A stretch of 46,254 nt of DNA from a bacterium (GCA_016124515.1 WGNN01000109.1:1-46254), one strand, 5' to 3'. Numbered from the stretch's first letter, positions 23,118 to 31,905 are shown. Notes: generated by a model not told the origin, from the letters alone. Translations and numbers: made by a program.

Positions 23118-24620
23118 TCAAAAACTTATAGAGTTCATCCGCTCCAATGCCTGCTTGTAAAATTGCAGGGTAAAATTCACATTGGGATTGATGTAGCGTT
23201 GTTTTAGGAAACGCTCTATTTGGGTAATAATATGGTGTATATGAAAAAGTGCCAGGTTCAATTTGAAATTGATACCGCGTTTTTCAATCAGGGTCATCAA
23301 ACTTTTGTTTTTGAAAAGAAATTTCATGGTATCATCCAGTTCACCCATGAGCGGAATGGGCTTCTGCTCCACTTGGTGAAAAACGTAGTGAAACAAATCA
23401 AACAACAAGGGTTTGTCGGTTGAAGTCTGTTCAAAATTGTTGATATACAGTTTGTTGTCTTTCTTCAGGCAATTTTCAGCTATGAAATTTCCGTGGTAGA
23501 TGGAGGTGTAAACCGGCTCTTTGGCGTTCATGCGGTTCATGAGCAAAATCAGGTCAATGGATATGTCTTCCAGGTGCTTGCGGCTCAAACCATTGGGCTG
23601 TAGGTTTTCTGCCAGTATCAGCTTAAAGGCTTTGATGGTGTTGATATAGCTGTTGTCGTTGAGAATGTTGCCCACTTGTGCCACGCCCAACTGTGCCTCG
23701 TACAGCTCTTGCAGGGCTTGTATGTGCAGGTCTTCTACTTGATCGGTCATCTCGGCGCCGTTGGGGTAGTTGTTGCTCAGGTTGAGGCTTTGGTTGTAGT
23801 TGAGCACCTTGGGCAAACAGGCCACCTCGCCATTAAGCAGACTTTCAATCCCTTGCAGCACCCGCGCTTCGTTTTCTATCATTTCGCGGGCGTATTCTGA
23901 GTCGCTGTGTTTGGTAAGGCTTTTTATTTCGTTGCCTTCCACTTCAAACAACAGGGCTTTTTTGTTGAAAACGTATTGTTCGGAGTAAATGAAAAACGGC
24001 GTTTCGGCACTGAAATGTGGGTTGTTGGCGTGGTATATGAAAAACTTTCGGTTGCTTACCAAGCTGTGCATACCCAAGGCCATCAGCAGCTTATCGGTGT
24101 ATTGCTTGTAAATAGGGTATTCAAATTTTTCGCCTTTCACATTGTAGTAAAGCGGACTTTTGAGCGTGGAAGGAAAGGCAAAGCGGATGGTATTGTAGTG
24201 CCCCTGAAAATAGTAAAGTCCCGTTTCTTCCATGCTTTTTAATTTGAGCTTTGGCAGCGAAACAACGGCAGCAAATTGTTGTACCAACTGCTTATCGGCG
24301 CGGTTGCTCATTACAAAAAGCAGCACATCAGCAGCCGTTTTGGCCACCAATTGCAATTCTTCATCGGTTGAGATGAAAATCAAATCGCCATTCAGGTTTT
24401 TGGCTACCAATTCCTCAGGGTCAAAAACCACCGAGGCTTTTACATGCTCAAACAAAGTGCTGTGCAACATTTGCAAGTCACTTTCAAATATTTTTCCGGG
24501 TTGTAACAAAGCGTTTAATTTTTGCAGGAGTTTTAAGTAAGGCTTGCGCTTGCCGCACAGGGTTTCACAAACTTTACCACTAACGCAAATATCTATGAAC
24601 TCGTTTATTGATACACACAC
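23118..24620 (-). CDS. Kinase-fold protein of unknown function with altered catalytic residues
   Basis: Up to 500 residues from a GTG start that overlaps the tatD-like gene by 26 bp. The true start is uncertain because no ATG precedes M51. I do not recognise the N-terminal 190 residues. The C-terminal 300 residues look like an aminoglycoside-phosphotransferase/choline-kinase fold: an N-lobe-like LLFEVEGNEIKSLTK then EMIENEARVLQGIESL, with possible Lys and helix-C Glu; YHGNFIAENCL at 375-385; and YINNFEQT at 393-400. In active enzymes the last two read HGD....N and (I/L)DFE. Here both acidic residues are Asn (N378, N395), which suggests a pseudokinase. It is divergent from tatD and convergent with moxR. 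Confidence 0.6.
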   Translation of the reverse strand: MCVSINEFIDICVSGKVCETLCGKRKPYLKLLQKLNALLQPGKIFESDLQMLHSTLFEHVKASVVFDPEELVAKNLNGDLIFISTDEELQLVAKTAADVLLFVMSNRADKQLVQQFAAVVSLPKLKLKSMEETGLYYFQGHYNTIRFAFPSTLKSPLYYNVKGEKFEYPIYKQYTDKLLMALGMHSLVSNRKFFIYHANNPHFSAETPFFIYSEQYVFNKKALLFEVEGNEIKSLTKHSDSEYAREMIENEARVLQGIESLLNGEVACLPKVLNYNQSLNLSNNYPNGAEMTDQVEDLHIQALQELYEAQLGVAQVGNILNDNSYINTIKAFKLILAENLQPNGLSRKHLEDISIDLILLMNRMNAKEPVYTSIYHGNFIAENCLKKDNKLYINNFEQTSTDKPLLFDLFHYVFHQVEQKPIPLMGELDDTMKFLFKNKSLMTLIEKRGINFKLNLALFHIHHIITQIERFLKQRYINPNVNFTLQFYKQALERMNSISF

Positions 24621-25368
24621 TCATTTGTTTGCCGAAGAATTTAATGCCGATTTGCCTGAGGTGGTGCGGCGTGCCACCGAGGCGGGTGTGCAGCTTATGT
24701 TGTTGCCGAATATTGATGTAGCGAGTATAGAAGCACTTTACCGCACCCAAGAAAGCTTTCCTGAGGTTTTCAGATCTATGATGGGTTTGCATCCTTGTTC
24801 GGTAAAGGAAAATTTTAAAGAAGATTTAAACCGCATTGAAAAAGAACTCAACAGCGGAAAAGATTTTGTAGCGGTGGGCGAAATTGGTCTCGATTATTAC
24901 TGGGACAGCAGTTTTGCCGCAGCACAGCAAGAGGCTTTCAATACCCAACTCAGTTGGGCTCGCGAGCTTGATTTGCCCGTGGCCATACACACCCGCAATT
25001 CGTTTGACGACAGCATAAAATGCGTAGAGAAAATGCAGGACGGGCGGTTGCGCGGTGTTTTTCATTGTTTTGGTGGCACAGTAGATGAAGGCAAACGCAT
25101 CATGGACGCCGGATTTTTTTTGGGCATAGGCGGCGTGGCTACGTTCAAAAAATCAAATAGTGCCGAGGTATTGCCCCAATTGGGTCTTGAGCGCATTTTG
25201 CTGGAAACCGATTCGCCATATTTGGCACCGGTGCCCTACCGCGGCAAGCGCAACGAAAGCAGTTATGTGCCCTTGGTGGCCCAAAAACTCGCTTCCATTT
25301 ATGAAATGCCGCTGGACCATATAGCCTCAGTAACAAGCCAAAACGCCGTGTCGTTGTTCAGGTTATGA
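24595..25368 (+). CDS. TatD-family metal-dependent hydrolase/DNase
   Basis: The ATG at 24595 gives 257 residues, the family length. Metal ligands are in place: FIDTHTHLF (HxH, residues 6-8), VGEIGLDYYWD (Glu), AIHTRNSFDD (His), HCFGGT (His) and LETDSPYLAPVPYRGKRNE (Asp). TatD enzymes are TIM-barrel 3'-5' exonucleases of the cytoplasm; some act as D-aminoacyl-tRNA deacylases or in DNA repair. The frame extends upstream to 24544 but those residues are outside the family pattern. It stands alone, divergent from the kinase-fold gene with overlapping 5' ends. Confidence 0.93.
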   Translation: MNSFIDTHTHLFAEEFNADLPEVVRRATEAGVQLMLLPNIDVASIEALYRTQESFPEVFRSMMGLHPCSVKENFKEDLNRIEKELNSGKDFVAVGEIGLDYYWDSSFAAAQQEAFNTQLSWARELDLPVAIHTRNSFDDSIKCVEKMQDGRLRGVFHCFGGTVDEGKRIMDAGFFLGIGGVATFKKSNSAEVLPQLGLERILLETDSPYLAPVPYRGKRNESSYVPLVAQKLASIYEMPLDHIASVTSQNAVSLFRL

Positions 25369-25522
25369 AGGCAAAAAAAGTGGGATGAAATAAAATAGCC
25401 CTTATTTGCATTAAAGCCAATGTTAACACAACCATAATTTAAAGGCAGAATTGCCTACAATGGCCGAGTTAAAATTTTTATAAATTGCGCCGTCGAAAGT
25501 AGAAGGCTTTCGGCAAAGTATT

Positions 25523-25610
25523 GGAGAGGTGCCGGAGTGGCCGAACGGGCTCGCCTGGAAAGCGTGTATCCGCCACAAGCGGATCGAGGGTTCGAATCCC
25601 TCTCTCTCCG
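25523..25610 (+). tRNA. tRNA-Ser (GGA anticodon)
   Basis: The acceptor GGAGAGG pairs with TCTCTCC and the discriminator is G73. The anticodon arm centres on CCT-GGA-AAG. A long variable arm (GTATCCGCCACAAGCGGATC) is typical of class II tRNA-Ser, and the T arm is GAGGG-TTCGAAT-CCCTC. CCA is not encoded (GCC follows). Confidence 0.95.
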
Positions 25611-25670
25611 CCCTGATTAAATTGCTTATACTTAACAAACAATAAATTAAAAGAACCAAATTTACAGGTC

Positions 25671-26570
25671 ATGAAGAAGATCTTATTAACATTCGCACTA
25701 GCAACATTTGTTGTCTTTTCAGTTGTTAAGGTTTTTGCCGAAAACAACGAAGGTGGAAACGCAAACACTGAAGCCGTAGCAGGCGAGGAAGGCAAAGATG
25801 CTGCCACAACAGAAGGAACTGAGGCTACCAAGGAAGACTCAACCGGCACTGAAAAAAAAGCTGCTGCCAAAGCCGAACCCAAAGAGGAAGGCACTAAAGA
25901 AGTGGCCGACGAAGGACCCGTAACGGTTACTGGTCACGCCATGATTAAAATGTACTTCATTCAAGGTGACTGGAAATTCATGTCACCTGTATTGGTTTGT
26001 TTAATTCTTGGTTTGGGTATTGCCATTGGCCGTATTGTGGTACTTATGCTCAATTGGATCAATGTGCGTCAGTTTGTAAACGCTATTGAAGTTGAGTTGC
26101 AAAACGGCAACCTTGACAAAGCAAAAGACCTGGCCCGCAACACCCGTGGTCCTATCGCTTCTATCTATTACCAAGGTTTGGATCGTGCCAAAGAAGGTAT
26201 AGACATTGTAGAAAAATCAATCGTATCTTATGGTTCGGTTCAAATGGGATTGCTAGAAAAAGGCCTCGTTTGGATTTCACTTTTCATCTCGCTTGCCCCA
26301 ATGCTCGGATTCATGGGTACGGTAATCGGTATGATCTTGGCGTTTGACCAAATTGAAGCAATGGGCGATATCCAGCCTTCAGCAGTTGCCGGTGGTATTA
26401 AAGTGGCCCTTTTGACCACAGTTGCCGGTTTGATTGTAGCCATCATCCTGCAATTCTTCTACAACCTCATTACTTCTATTGTTGACAGCCTGGTAAACAA
26501 AATGGAAGACTCATCAATCACCTTGGTTGATATGATGATCAAATACGAAATCATTGGTTCAGGCAACTAA
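25671..26570 (+). CDS. exbB: MotA/TolQ/ExbB proton-channel protein
   Basis: A 299-residue protein: a cleavable-looking leader (KKILLTFALATFVVFSVVKVFAENN), then about 60 residues rich in E, K, A and T with no recognised domain, then the ExbB core. The core has a first membrane segment (PVLVCLILGLGIAIGRIVVLML), a cytoplasmic part with NVRQFVNAIEVELQNGNLDKAKDLA, then GLVWISLFISLAPMLGFMGTVIGMILAFDQIE and IKVALLTTVAGLIVAIILQFFYN, the paired helices of the channel. ExbB with ExbD uses the proton motive force to drive TonB or related machines. The charged N-terminal extension is characteristic of Bacteroidota members. It is the first of four tightly spaced genes (to 27948). Confidence 0.92.
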   Translation: MKKILLTFALATFVVFSVVKVFAENNEGGNANTEAVAGEEGKDAATTEGTEATKEDSTGTEKKAAAKAEPKEEGTKEVADEGPVTVTGHAMIKMYFIQGDWKFMSPVLVCLILGLGIAIGRIVVLMLNWINVRQFVNAIEVELQNGNLDKAKDLARNTRGPIASIYYQGLDRAKEGIDIVEKSIVSYGSVQMGLLEKGLVWISLFISLAPMLGFMGTVIGMILAFDQIEAMGDIQPSAVAGGIKVALLTTVAGLIVAIILQFFYNLITSIVDSLVNKMEDSSITLVDMMIKYEIIGSGN

Positions 26571-26596
26571 TCCATTAAACCTAAATATATTAATTG

Positions 26597-26929
26597 ATGG
26601 AAGCATTTTTCACTGATATTGGATTGAGAATAGCCTACGTGCTGTTGGTACTTGGTGTGCTGATAGCCCTGGGATTTTCAATAATGACCATGGTGACCGA
26701 CGCACGTGGTGCCATGAAATCGATAATAGGAACGGCTGTATTGTTGGTAATATTTATTGTATGCTACGCCACAGCCGGCGACGAAGTACTGCCAAAATAT
26801 GTCAACTACGACATTACTCCGGGTATTTCAAAACTCATTGGAGCCTTTATAAACAGCGCCATTGTGCTTTTTATATTGGGAGTAATAGTAGGTGCAGCAG
26901 GTTCGGTTTACACAATGATTAAAAAATAA
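26597..26929 (+). CDS. Small three-helix membrane protein of the exb cluster
   Basis: A 110-residue protein from ATG 26597 (TTG at 26594 adds one residue). It has three hydrophobic segments: IAYVLLVLGVLIALGFSIMTMV, SIIGTAVLLVIFIVCYATAG and LIGAFINSAIVLFILGVIVGAAGSVY. No named domain is recognised. It lies between exbB and the first exbD with gaps of 26 and 5 bp, so it is most likely a lineage-specific accessory of the ExbB/ExbD motor. Function unknown. Confidence 0.75.
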   Translation: MEAFFTDIGLRIAYVLLVLGVLIALGFSIMTMVTDARGAMKSIIGTAVLLVIFIVCYATAGDEVLPKYVNYDITPGISKLIGAFINSAIVLFILGVIVGAAGSVYTMIKK

Positions 26930-26934
26930 AGCAA

Positions 26935-27480
26935 ATGGCCAAAAGAAATGTCCCAGAAATAAACTCGGGCTCAATGGCCGATATTGCTTTCTTGCTTTTG
27001 ATATTCTTTTTGGTAGCTACTACCATAGATCAGGACAAAGGCATATTAAGAAAGCTGCCGCCCATGCCTGAGGAAGACCAGGAGCCCATTGAAGTAAAAG
27101 CCAACATGCGCAACGTGTTGTTTGTATGGGTAAACCAAAACGACGACCTGTTGGTGAAAGGCGAGCCTGCCAAAATTGAAGACCTGCGCTCAATAGTGAA
27201 AAACTTTATTGACAACAACGGCAGAAACCCCAACTACTCAGACAGCCCGCAAGATGCCATTGTTTCGCTCAAAAACGATATTGGTACCAGCTACAACATG
27301 TACATACAAGTACAAAACGAAGTAGCCGCTGCCTATCGCGAACTGAGAGACAACCTGGCCACCAAGTTGTACGGCAAAAAGTTTGACGAACTGGAAGACA
27401 AAAAGCAGGTAAACAAAGTAAAGGATGCATATCCAATGCGTGTTTCTGAAGCGGAACCGAATATTTCAAACGTGAATTAA
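26935..27480 (+). CDS. exbD: ExbD/TolR-family biopolymer transport protein (first copy)
   Basis: A 181-residue protein with a short cytoplasmic start (AKRNVPEINSGS) and one membrane helix (MADIAFLLLIFFLVATTI), whose Asp is the proton-carrying residue of the family, followed by a periplasmic domain. The periplasmic part is longer than in E. coli ExbD (about 140 residues in total) and includes FVWVNQNDDLLVKGE and YNMYIQVQNEVAAAYRELRDNLA. It forms the motor with ExbB. It is closely related to the separate copy at 32672 and less so to its immediate neighbour at 27487, so three ExbD types are encoded in the window. Confidence 0.92.
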   Translation: MAKRNVPEINSGSMADIAFLLLIFFLVATTIDQDKGILRKLPPMPEEDQEPIEVKANMRNVLFVWVNQNDDLLVKGEPAKIEDLRSIVKNFIDNNGRNPNYSDSPQDAIVSLKNDIGTSYNMYIQVQNEVAAAYRELRDNLATKLYGKKFDELEDKKQVNKVKDAYPMRVSEAEPNISNVN

Positions 27481-27486
27481 AAGCAA

Positions 27487-27948
27487 ATGGCAAAGTTTAA
27501 AAAACGAGAAAAGGAGATGCCGGGGATACAGACTTCCTCTCTCCCCGATATTGTATTCATGTTGATCTTCTTCTTCATGGTGGCAACCGTTATCAGACAA
27601 AACACCCTGTTGGTTAAAAACATGCGTCCGCAGGCTACCGAGGTTACCAAAGTTGAGCAAAAGTCGCTTACCGAATACCTGTATATGGGTGCTCCCGTGC
27701 AACGCGATGTGTATGGCGATGCCCCCAAATTGCAATTGGACGATGCCTTTGCCCGTGTGGACGAAGTGCGCGCCTTTGTAGAAAGAAAACGTGCCGACAC
27801 AGATCCGAAATTGCGTACCAAAATCACTTGGTCGCTAAAGGTTGACGTGGACACGCGTATGGGTATTGTAACTGAAGTAAAACAGGAACTGCGCAAAGCT
27901 GATGCTTTGAAAATTAACTACAGTGCCAATCAAAAGATTGAGCAATAG
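27487..27948 (+). CDS. exbD: ExbD/TolR-family biopolymer transport protein (second copy)
   Basis: A 153-residue protein. A basic cytoplasmic start (KFKKREKEMPGIQTSS) is followed by LPDIVFMLIFFFMVATVI with the conserved membrane Asp, and a periplasmic domain ending in a region like RTKITWSLKVDVDTRMGIVTEVKQELRKAD. Pairs of distinct ExbD proteins next to ExbB are usual in Bacteroidota. They may form a heteromeric motor serving TonB-dependent receptors such as the one at 29404. It starts 6 bp after the first exbD and ends about 40 bp before a strong terminator. Confidence 0.9.
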   Translation: MAKFKKREKEMPGIQTSSLPDIVFMLIFFFMVATVIRQNTLLVKNMRPQATEVTKVEQKSLTEYLYMGAPVQRDVYGDAPKLQLDDAFARVDEVRAFVERKRADTDPKLRTKITWSLKVDVDTRMGIVTEVKQELRKADALKINYSANQKIEQ

Positions 27949-27990
27949 TTGTTGAGAAAGTAACGGTTTTCAAACCCTTATAAATCATAG

Positions 27991-28022
27991 AAAAGTCCCG
28001 GAGTTTCCGGGGCTTTTTCTTT
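27991..28022 (+). terminator. Intrinsic terminator of the exb cluster
   Basis: AAAAGTCCCGGA-GTT-TCCGGGGCTTTTTCTTTTT: a stem of about nine pairs with a three-base loop and a T tract, 43 bp after the second exbD stop. Confidence 0.85.
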
Positions 28023-28143
28023 TTCAGGCATTTGTTTTTTGTCATTTCTTTTAAAACGGCATTAGGGTCATTAGAAATTGGTACAATTCCCTCGTTTCCG
28101 GCTTTCTTAACTTAAGTCAAGGAACTGCGTTTTGCCGGCTAAA

Positions 28144-28151
28144 TACTTTTG
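28144..28151 (+). promoter_or_regulatory. Bacteroidota-type -7 box
   Basis: TACTTTTG matches TAnnTTTG, 29 bp before the lipoprotein ATG at 28181. The only nearby TTTG (28131-28134) is too close to serve as a -33 element. Confidence 0.45.
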
Positions 28152-28180
28152 TATCATCAATTTATAAAGGTAAAAACACC

Positions 28181-29233
28181 ATGCAATTCGCAAAGATTTT
28201 CCTGTTTGTTCTCTTTGTTCTGCTTGTAGCTAGCACCTCATGCAATGTGCAGCGCAAGGCTTGGAAACCCATTTCTTGTCCATCGTTTCACAGTGGGGCC
28301 GGCGAGCATTCTTTTGGTCGCGGCACCAATAAAAGTAAGCCTTTTATGACCAAGCAAAAGCGACACAAGCGGGCAGGCAAAAAATCAAGTGATTTTCGTA
28401 AAAAAGCGCTTGAGCCAATCATGCTTCCGTATAACCAATTGGTACGAAACCTGCCAAGCCTCCAATGGCATTCTGTTGATGCGGAAGGCAGATATGAAAT
28501 TGCTCCAACACAGGTAGTAATGGTTGGTACCGAGAACGGGACGGCTCCACAACAAAGTTCAGCCAAGCCAAGAGACGAAAATGCGGGCAAGCAAACCGAG
28601 GCTGTTTTGACAAGGAAACCAAAAGACCAAAAAAGCTTTGTGAACCCAAAAGCCGGAGAACGCGGTGCGGAAGGAAAAACTGCGTGGCTTACCGGTTTGT
28701 CCATATTGATCATGGCCGTTTTGGCGGGTATCAGCATGCCAGCCTTGGGAAGCTTGGGCGCCACCTTTGGACTTGTAGGCATTCTACTGCTCGATGTGCT
28801 TGTTTCGCTGGGTGTGCATAAACTTTATAAAAATGAAAAACCCGGTTTGGCCAAAGCTTCAAGCGGGCTTCGTTTGGTTTACTCGGCGTTTTTGGCTACC
28901 GGCATCGGTTTTTTGTTTGCCCATGCGGGTGCCGCGGTCTTCAATTCCATTTGGGGCTGGGGGTTGATAGCTTTTGGTCTGCACCTCATTACCCTGGGAT
29001 TACTTTACCACAACAAACGCAAAAAGTGGTTGAACCTGCTCATTAAATCGCTGCTGATACTGGCGGGCTTAGCCTACCTTATTCAATACGTAGGGATTTT
29101 GTTGGTGGCAAGTCCGGTGGCATTTGCGGCAGCAGTGGAGTCCATTCTTATTGCTCCTATGATTCTGGGGGAGATGGGTTATGCAATTTCCTTACTGTTA
29201 AGTGGCGGCTGGAAATTGAAAAATACAGATTGA
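28181..29233 (+). CDS. Lipoprotein with C-terminal DUF4386-like membrane domain
   Basis: 350 residues. The signal sequence ends in VASTSC, a lipobox. A basic, low-complexity linker spans about 22-165 (many K, R, Q, S). At least five hydrophobic helices follow between 168 and 345 (WLTGLSILIMAVLAGIS, VGILLLDVLVSLGVHKLY, LVYSAFLATGIGFLFAHAG, LIAFGLHLITLGLLY, LLIKSLLILAGLAYLIQYVG, LGEMGYAISLLLSGG). The pattern from LRLVYSAF onward resembles DUF4386. A lipoprotein signal in front of a multi-pass domain is odd, so the N-terminal part may instead be a membrane helix. The last codons (KLKNTD) and the stop come from the ATTGAAAAATACA repeat also seen at 9949-10081. Function unknown. Confidence 0.65.
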   Translation: MQFAKIFLFVLFVLLVASTSCNVQRKAWKPISCPSFHSGAGEHSFGRGTNKSKPFMTKQKRHKRAGKKSSDFRKKALEPIMLPYNQLVRNLPSLQWHSVDAEGRYEIAPTQVVMVGTENGTAPQQSSAKPRDENAGKQTEAVLTRKPKDQKSFVNPKAGERGAEGKTAWLTGLSILIMAVLAGISMPALGSLGATFGLVGILLLDVLVSLGVHKLYKNEKPGLAKASSGLRLVYSAFLATGIGFLFAHAGAAVFNSIWGWGLIAFGLHLITLGLLYHNKRKKWLNLLIKSLLILAGLAYLIQYVGILLVASPVAFAAAVESILIAPMILGEMGYAISLLLSGGWKLKNTD

Positions 29234-29298
29234 AAATTAAAAATTGGCGGCGTACTTCCTGATTCAATTTTTCAGTAGGAATAAGCTTCACCATTTCT

Positions 29299-29342
29299 AA
29301 TCAGACAAGCAGCATACTTGCAAGTATCCTACTTGTCTGATT
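29299..29342. terminator. 44-bp near-perfect palindrome, probable bidirectional terminator
   Basis: The two 22-base halves are complementary at 20 positions and the symmetry axis lies between 29320 and 29321. The arms start with AATCAGACAAG and end with CTTGTCTGATT. It sits between convergent genes (28181 plus, 29404 minus) with A/T bases on both flanks. Termination of both is the simplest reading, although the T tracts are short. Confidence 0.6.
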
Positions 29343-29403
29343 TATGTTCAGCACAGATTGAGGCGCGAGTATTTTCGGTGTTTTCGTATCGGTTTTACAA
29401 GGT

Positions 29404-31809
29404 TCAAAATGCCACCCGGCAGGAAACAATCAGGTTTCTGCCGGCCGCAGCTATTCCCGAACTGTATGTGCGGTAACGCAGATTCAAAATATTTTCAACC
29501 GCTACTTCAAGCAACACTTTTTTGTACGCGTAGCTCATGCGGCTGTTGAAAGTGTGCCAAGCCGGTGCGTAGGGCTTTCCTTCAGCATCTTTTGCATATA
29601 AATAATCTTTTCCAGCTTCTTCAACCGGGAGTTTTGCCGCCGTAAAGCCACCATTGTAATAGGCATAAAACATCCATTCAAAATTGTGGTAAAGGTAGCT
29701 CAGACTGGTTTTGCCAAAAAGTGGTGCAGCGTGTCGCAGGCGGTCTTTGTTGCCATTGTCCAATATCTCAAAACCTTTTTGAAACGATACAGTGGTTAAG
29801 AATTTCAGGTTGCGAACAGGTTCCGCCTCCACACTTGCCTGCACGCCATATACCGTAGCATAAGCCGCATTTTGTATGGCTTGCACCTTACTCATTTCGC
29901 CCGAATATTCAATGCTGTCGAGCCCGTTGAGTTGGAAATCGCGGCGCACCATGGCCCGGTTCAGGTAAGAGTAAAACGTATTTACCTCGCACTTGACATT
30001 GCGGTGCACAATAGCGGCCATTCCTACGCTGCCATTGTACAGGTATTCAGCTTTTAAGTTGGGGTTGGGCACCACCACCGCCCCGGGTTCTGAGTCGAAT
30101 ATTTTGCCCAGGTCATCAACATTGGGCGAGCGGAAACCGGTGGAAATAGCGGCACTCATTTTCAACCTTTCGCTGGCGGTATATGAAATGCCCGCGCTGC
30201 CGGTGAGTGCTGCATGCTGCAAATGCGCCCGGGTGAAGGGCAGGGGATAAAAAGTGGTGTCAAACTGCGCCTGCAATGCGTAGATGTTGTAGCGCAAGCC
30301 CGCTTCAAGGTGCAGGTCTTTCTTTAGCTGTTTTTCAAAATTGAGGTAAAGTGCATCAGAATTCCAGTAGGCACCGGGGTAGCGCGCAGGTCCCGCCTCG
30401 CGTAGTTGGGTTTCAATATCAAAGGAATAGCCGCTGGAGCGTACTTTGTTGTACACCCATTCCATACCGTAAAGCAGGGTGCTTTTCTCGCCAATATTTT
30501 TCTTGAAATCGGCATTGAGGCTGTAGGCGGCCACTTGTTCTATGCGTTCGTTCAAGGTGCTCTTGCCAAAATCGCGGTCGTAGCGGCTCTCGTCAAATTT
30601 TTGAAGCGCAAGGTGCAGGTTCATTTCATCGCACCATTTGCTTGCGGTTTTGCTTGAAAAACTCAAGTGGTGCATTTGCCATCTTTGCGGGCCATAGTAC
30701 CATTCGGCGCTGCGTGGCAAATTGTTTTTGGTGCGTATCAAACGGTCGTAGCGATCATAGTTGCCGGTGGTTGAAAAATGGAGCGCGTAGCTGAGGAGGC
30801 TGTTTTGGCCTATCTTATAGCTGAGCTTTTGCAGGAAATTGTGTTGCCTGTAGCCTGTGTTGAGTTGCAATAGCGGTTGCGGGTTGGCAAGCATGCTGTC
30901 TTTGCCATTGATGCGTTTCACCGAAAAGGTGCGCAGGTAATCCGCAGGGCCGTTTTTGCCCATTTTCAAGTCCTGAAAATTGTTGTAGCTATAGCTGGTA
31001 AGTCCGGCCAGTTTTTTATTGCCGAAATTCAGTTGCAAGTGGGCGGTTTGCTCCTTGTTGGCGGTGGCACTTCGCAGGCTCAGATTTCCCTGCATTACGA
31101 GGCTGTCTTGGTTCGAAAAAACGGGGTTTTGCGTATAAAAAGCCATTACCCCACCAATGGCATCACTGCCGTGCATAAGGCTTGCGGGGCCAAAAAGCAC
31201 CTCGGTTTTGGCCAGGCTAAATGGGTCAATTGAAATCACATTTTGCAGATTGCCGCTTCTGAAAATGGCATTGTTCATACGCACACCGTCAACACTTATA
31301 AGCAGGCGGTTGGTGGCAAAACCGCGGATCATGGGGCTGCCACCGCCTTGTTGGCTCTTCTGAATAAAAACGGCACCACTTTGCCCCAGCATATCGGCAG
31401 CCGTTTGCGGATTGTTGTGTGCTATTGCTTCGGCGGTAATTTCAACCGATTGCTGCACCACTTGGTCAAAGGGTTGCTGCCAACGGTTGGCTACAATTAC
31501 CACATGCTCAAGCGAAAACGATAGTCGGTACAACACCACTTTGTAGTTTTGGTATTTTAATTGAGCAAGGCTAATGCGGTACATTTTATAGCCCAAAAGT
31601 TGAAAAGTAGCGGTGTCGCTTGCTTTTACGTTGCTGTCTAAATTGATGATGCCCAGTGAATTGCTTGTGTAGCTTTGGCCGCTTATTTTGAATTGCAATA
31701 CCACATTTTCGAGCGGAAGCTTGGTTTCATTGTCAAAAACATAGATGGTTTGTGCTTTTGCATTGGCATGGCAAAGCAGCAGCCACGATATACATATCAG
31801 GTATTTCAT
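29404..31809 (-). CDS. TonB-dependent outer-membrane receptor, heme/hemoglobin type
   Basis: The ATG at 31809 gives 801 residues with a signal peptide (MKYLICISWLLLCHANAKAQ); the frame runs on upstream but without family signal. A short carboxypeptidase-regulatory-like domain (IYVFDNETKLPLENVVLQF, about 22-95) precedes the plug, which has GGGSPMIRGFATNRLLISVDGVRMNNAIFRSGNLQNVISIDP, LFGPASLMHGSDAIGGVMAF. The barrel includes FRSPNVDDLGKIFDSEPG and VVPNPNLKAEYLYNG and ends in an aromatic (RVAF). The plug wording is that of Bacteroidota heme/hemoglobin receptors, but the ligand is not proven. A small exported protein precedes it, and an AT-rich palindrome (31906-31925) lies in its leader region. 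Confidence 0.88.
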   Translation of the reverse strand: MKYLICISWLLLCHANAKAQTIYVFDNETKLPLENVVLQFKISGQSYTSNSLGIINLDSNVKASDTATFQLLGYKMYRISLAQLKYQNYKVVLYRLSFSLEHVVIVANRWQQPFDQVVQQSVEITAEAIAHNNPQTAADMLGQSGAVFIQKSQQGGGSPMIRGFATNRLLISVDGVRMNNAIFRSGNLQNVISIDPFSLAKTEVLFGPASLMHGSDAIGGVMAFYTQNPVFSNQDSLVMQGNLSLRSATANKEQTAHLQLNFGNKKLAGLTSYSYNNFQDLKMGKNGPADYLRTFSVKRINGKDSMLANPQPLLQLNTGYRQHNFLQKLSYKIGQNSLLSYALHFSTTGNYDRYDRLIRTKNNLPRSAEWYYGPQRWQMHHLSFSSKTASKWCDEMNLHLALQKFDESRYDRDFGKSTLNERIEQVAAYSLNADFKKNIGEKSTLLYGMEWVYNKVRSSGYSFDIETQLREAGPARYPGAYWNSDALYLNFEKQLKKDLHLEAGLRYNIYALQAQFDTTFYPLPFTRAHLQHAALTGSAGISYTASERLKMSAAISTGFRSPNVDDLGKIFDSEPGAVVVPNPNLKAEYLYNGSVGMAAIVHRNVKCEVNTFYSYLNRAMVRRDFQLNGLDSIEYSGEMSKVQAIQNAAYATVYGVQASVEAEPVRNLKFLTTVSFQKGFEILDNGNKDRLRHAAPLFGKTSLSYLYHNFEWMFYAYYNGGFTAAKLPVEEAGKDYLYAKDAEGKPYAPAWHTFNSRMSYAYKKVLLEVAVENILNLRYRTYSSGIAAAGRNLIVSCRVAF

Positions 31810-31905
31810 TAGTATTAAAAAAAAGAAGGAGAAATTGGTAAAAAAATGATGGCCTGGAAAACAACATGTGTGCACGGAAAGATCAATTTGCCGTAGGTTC
31901 AATAG

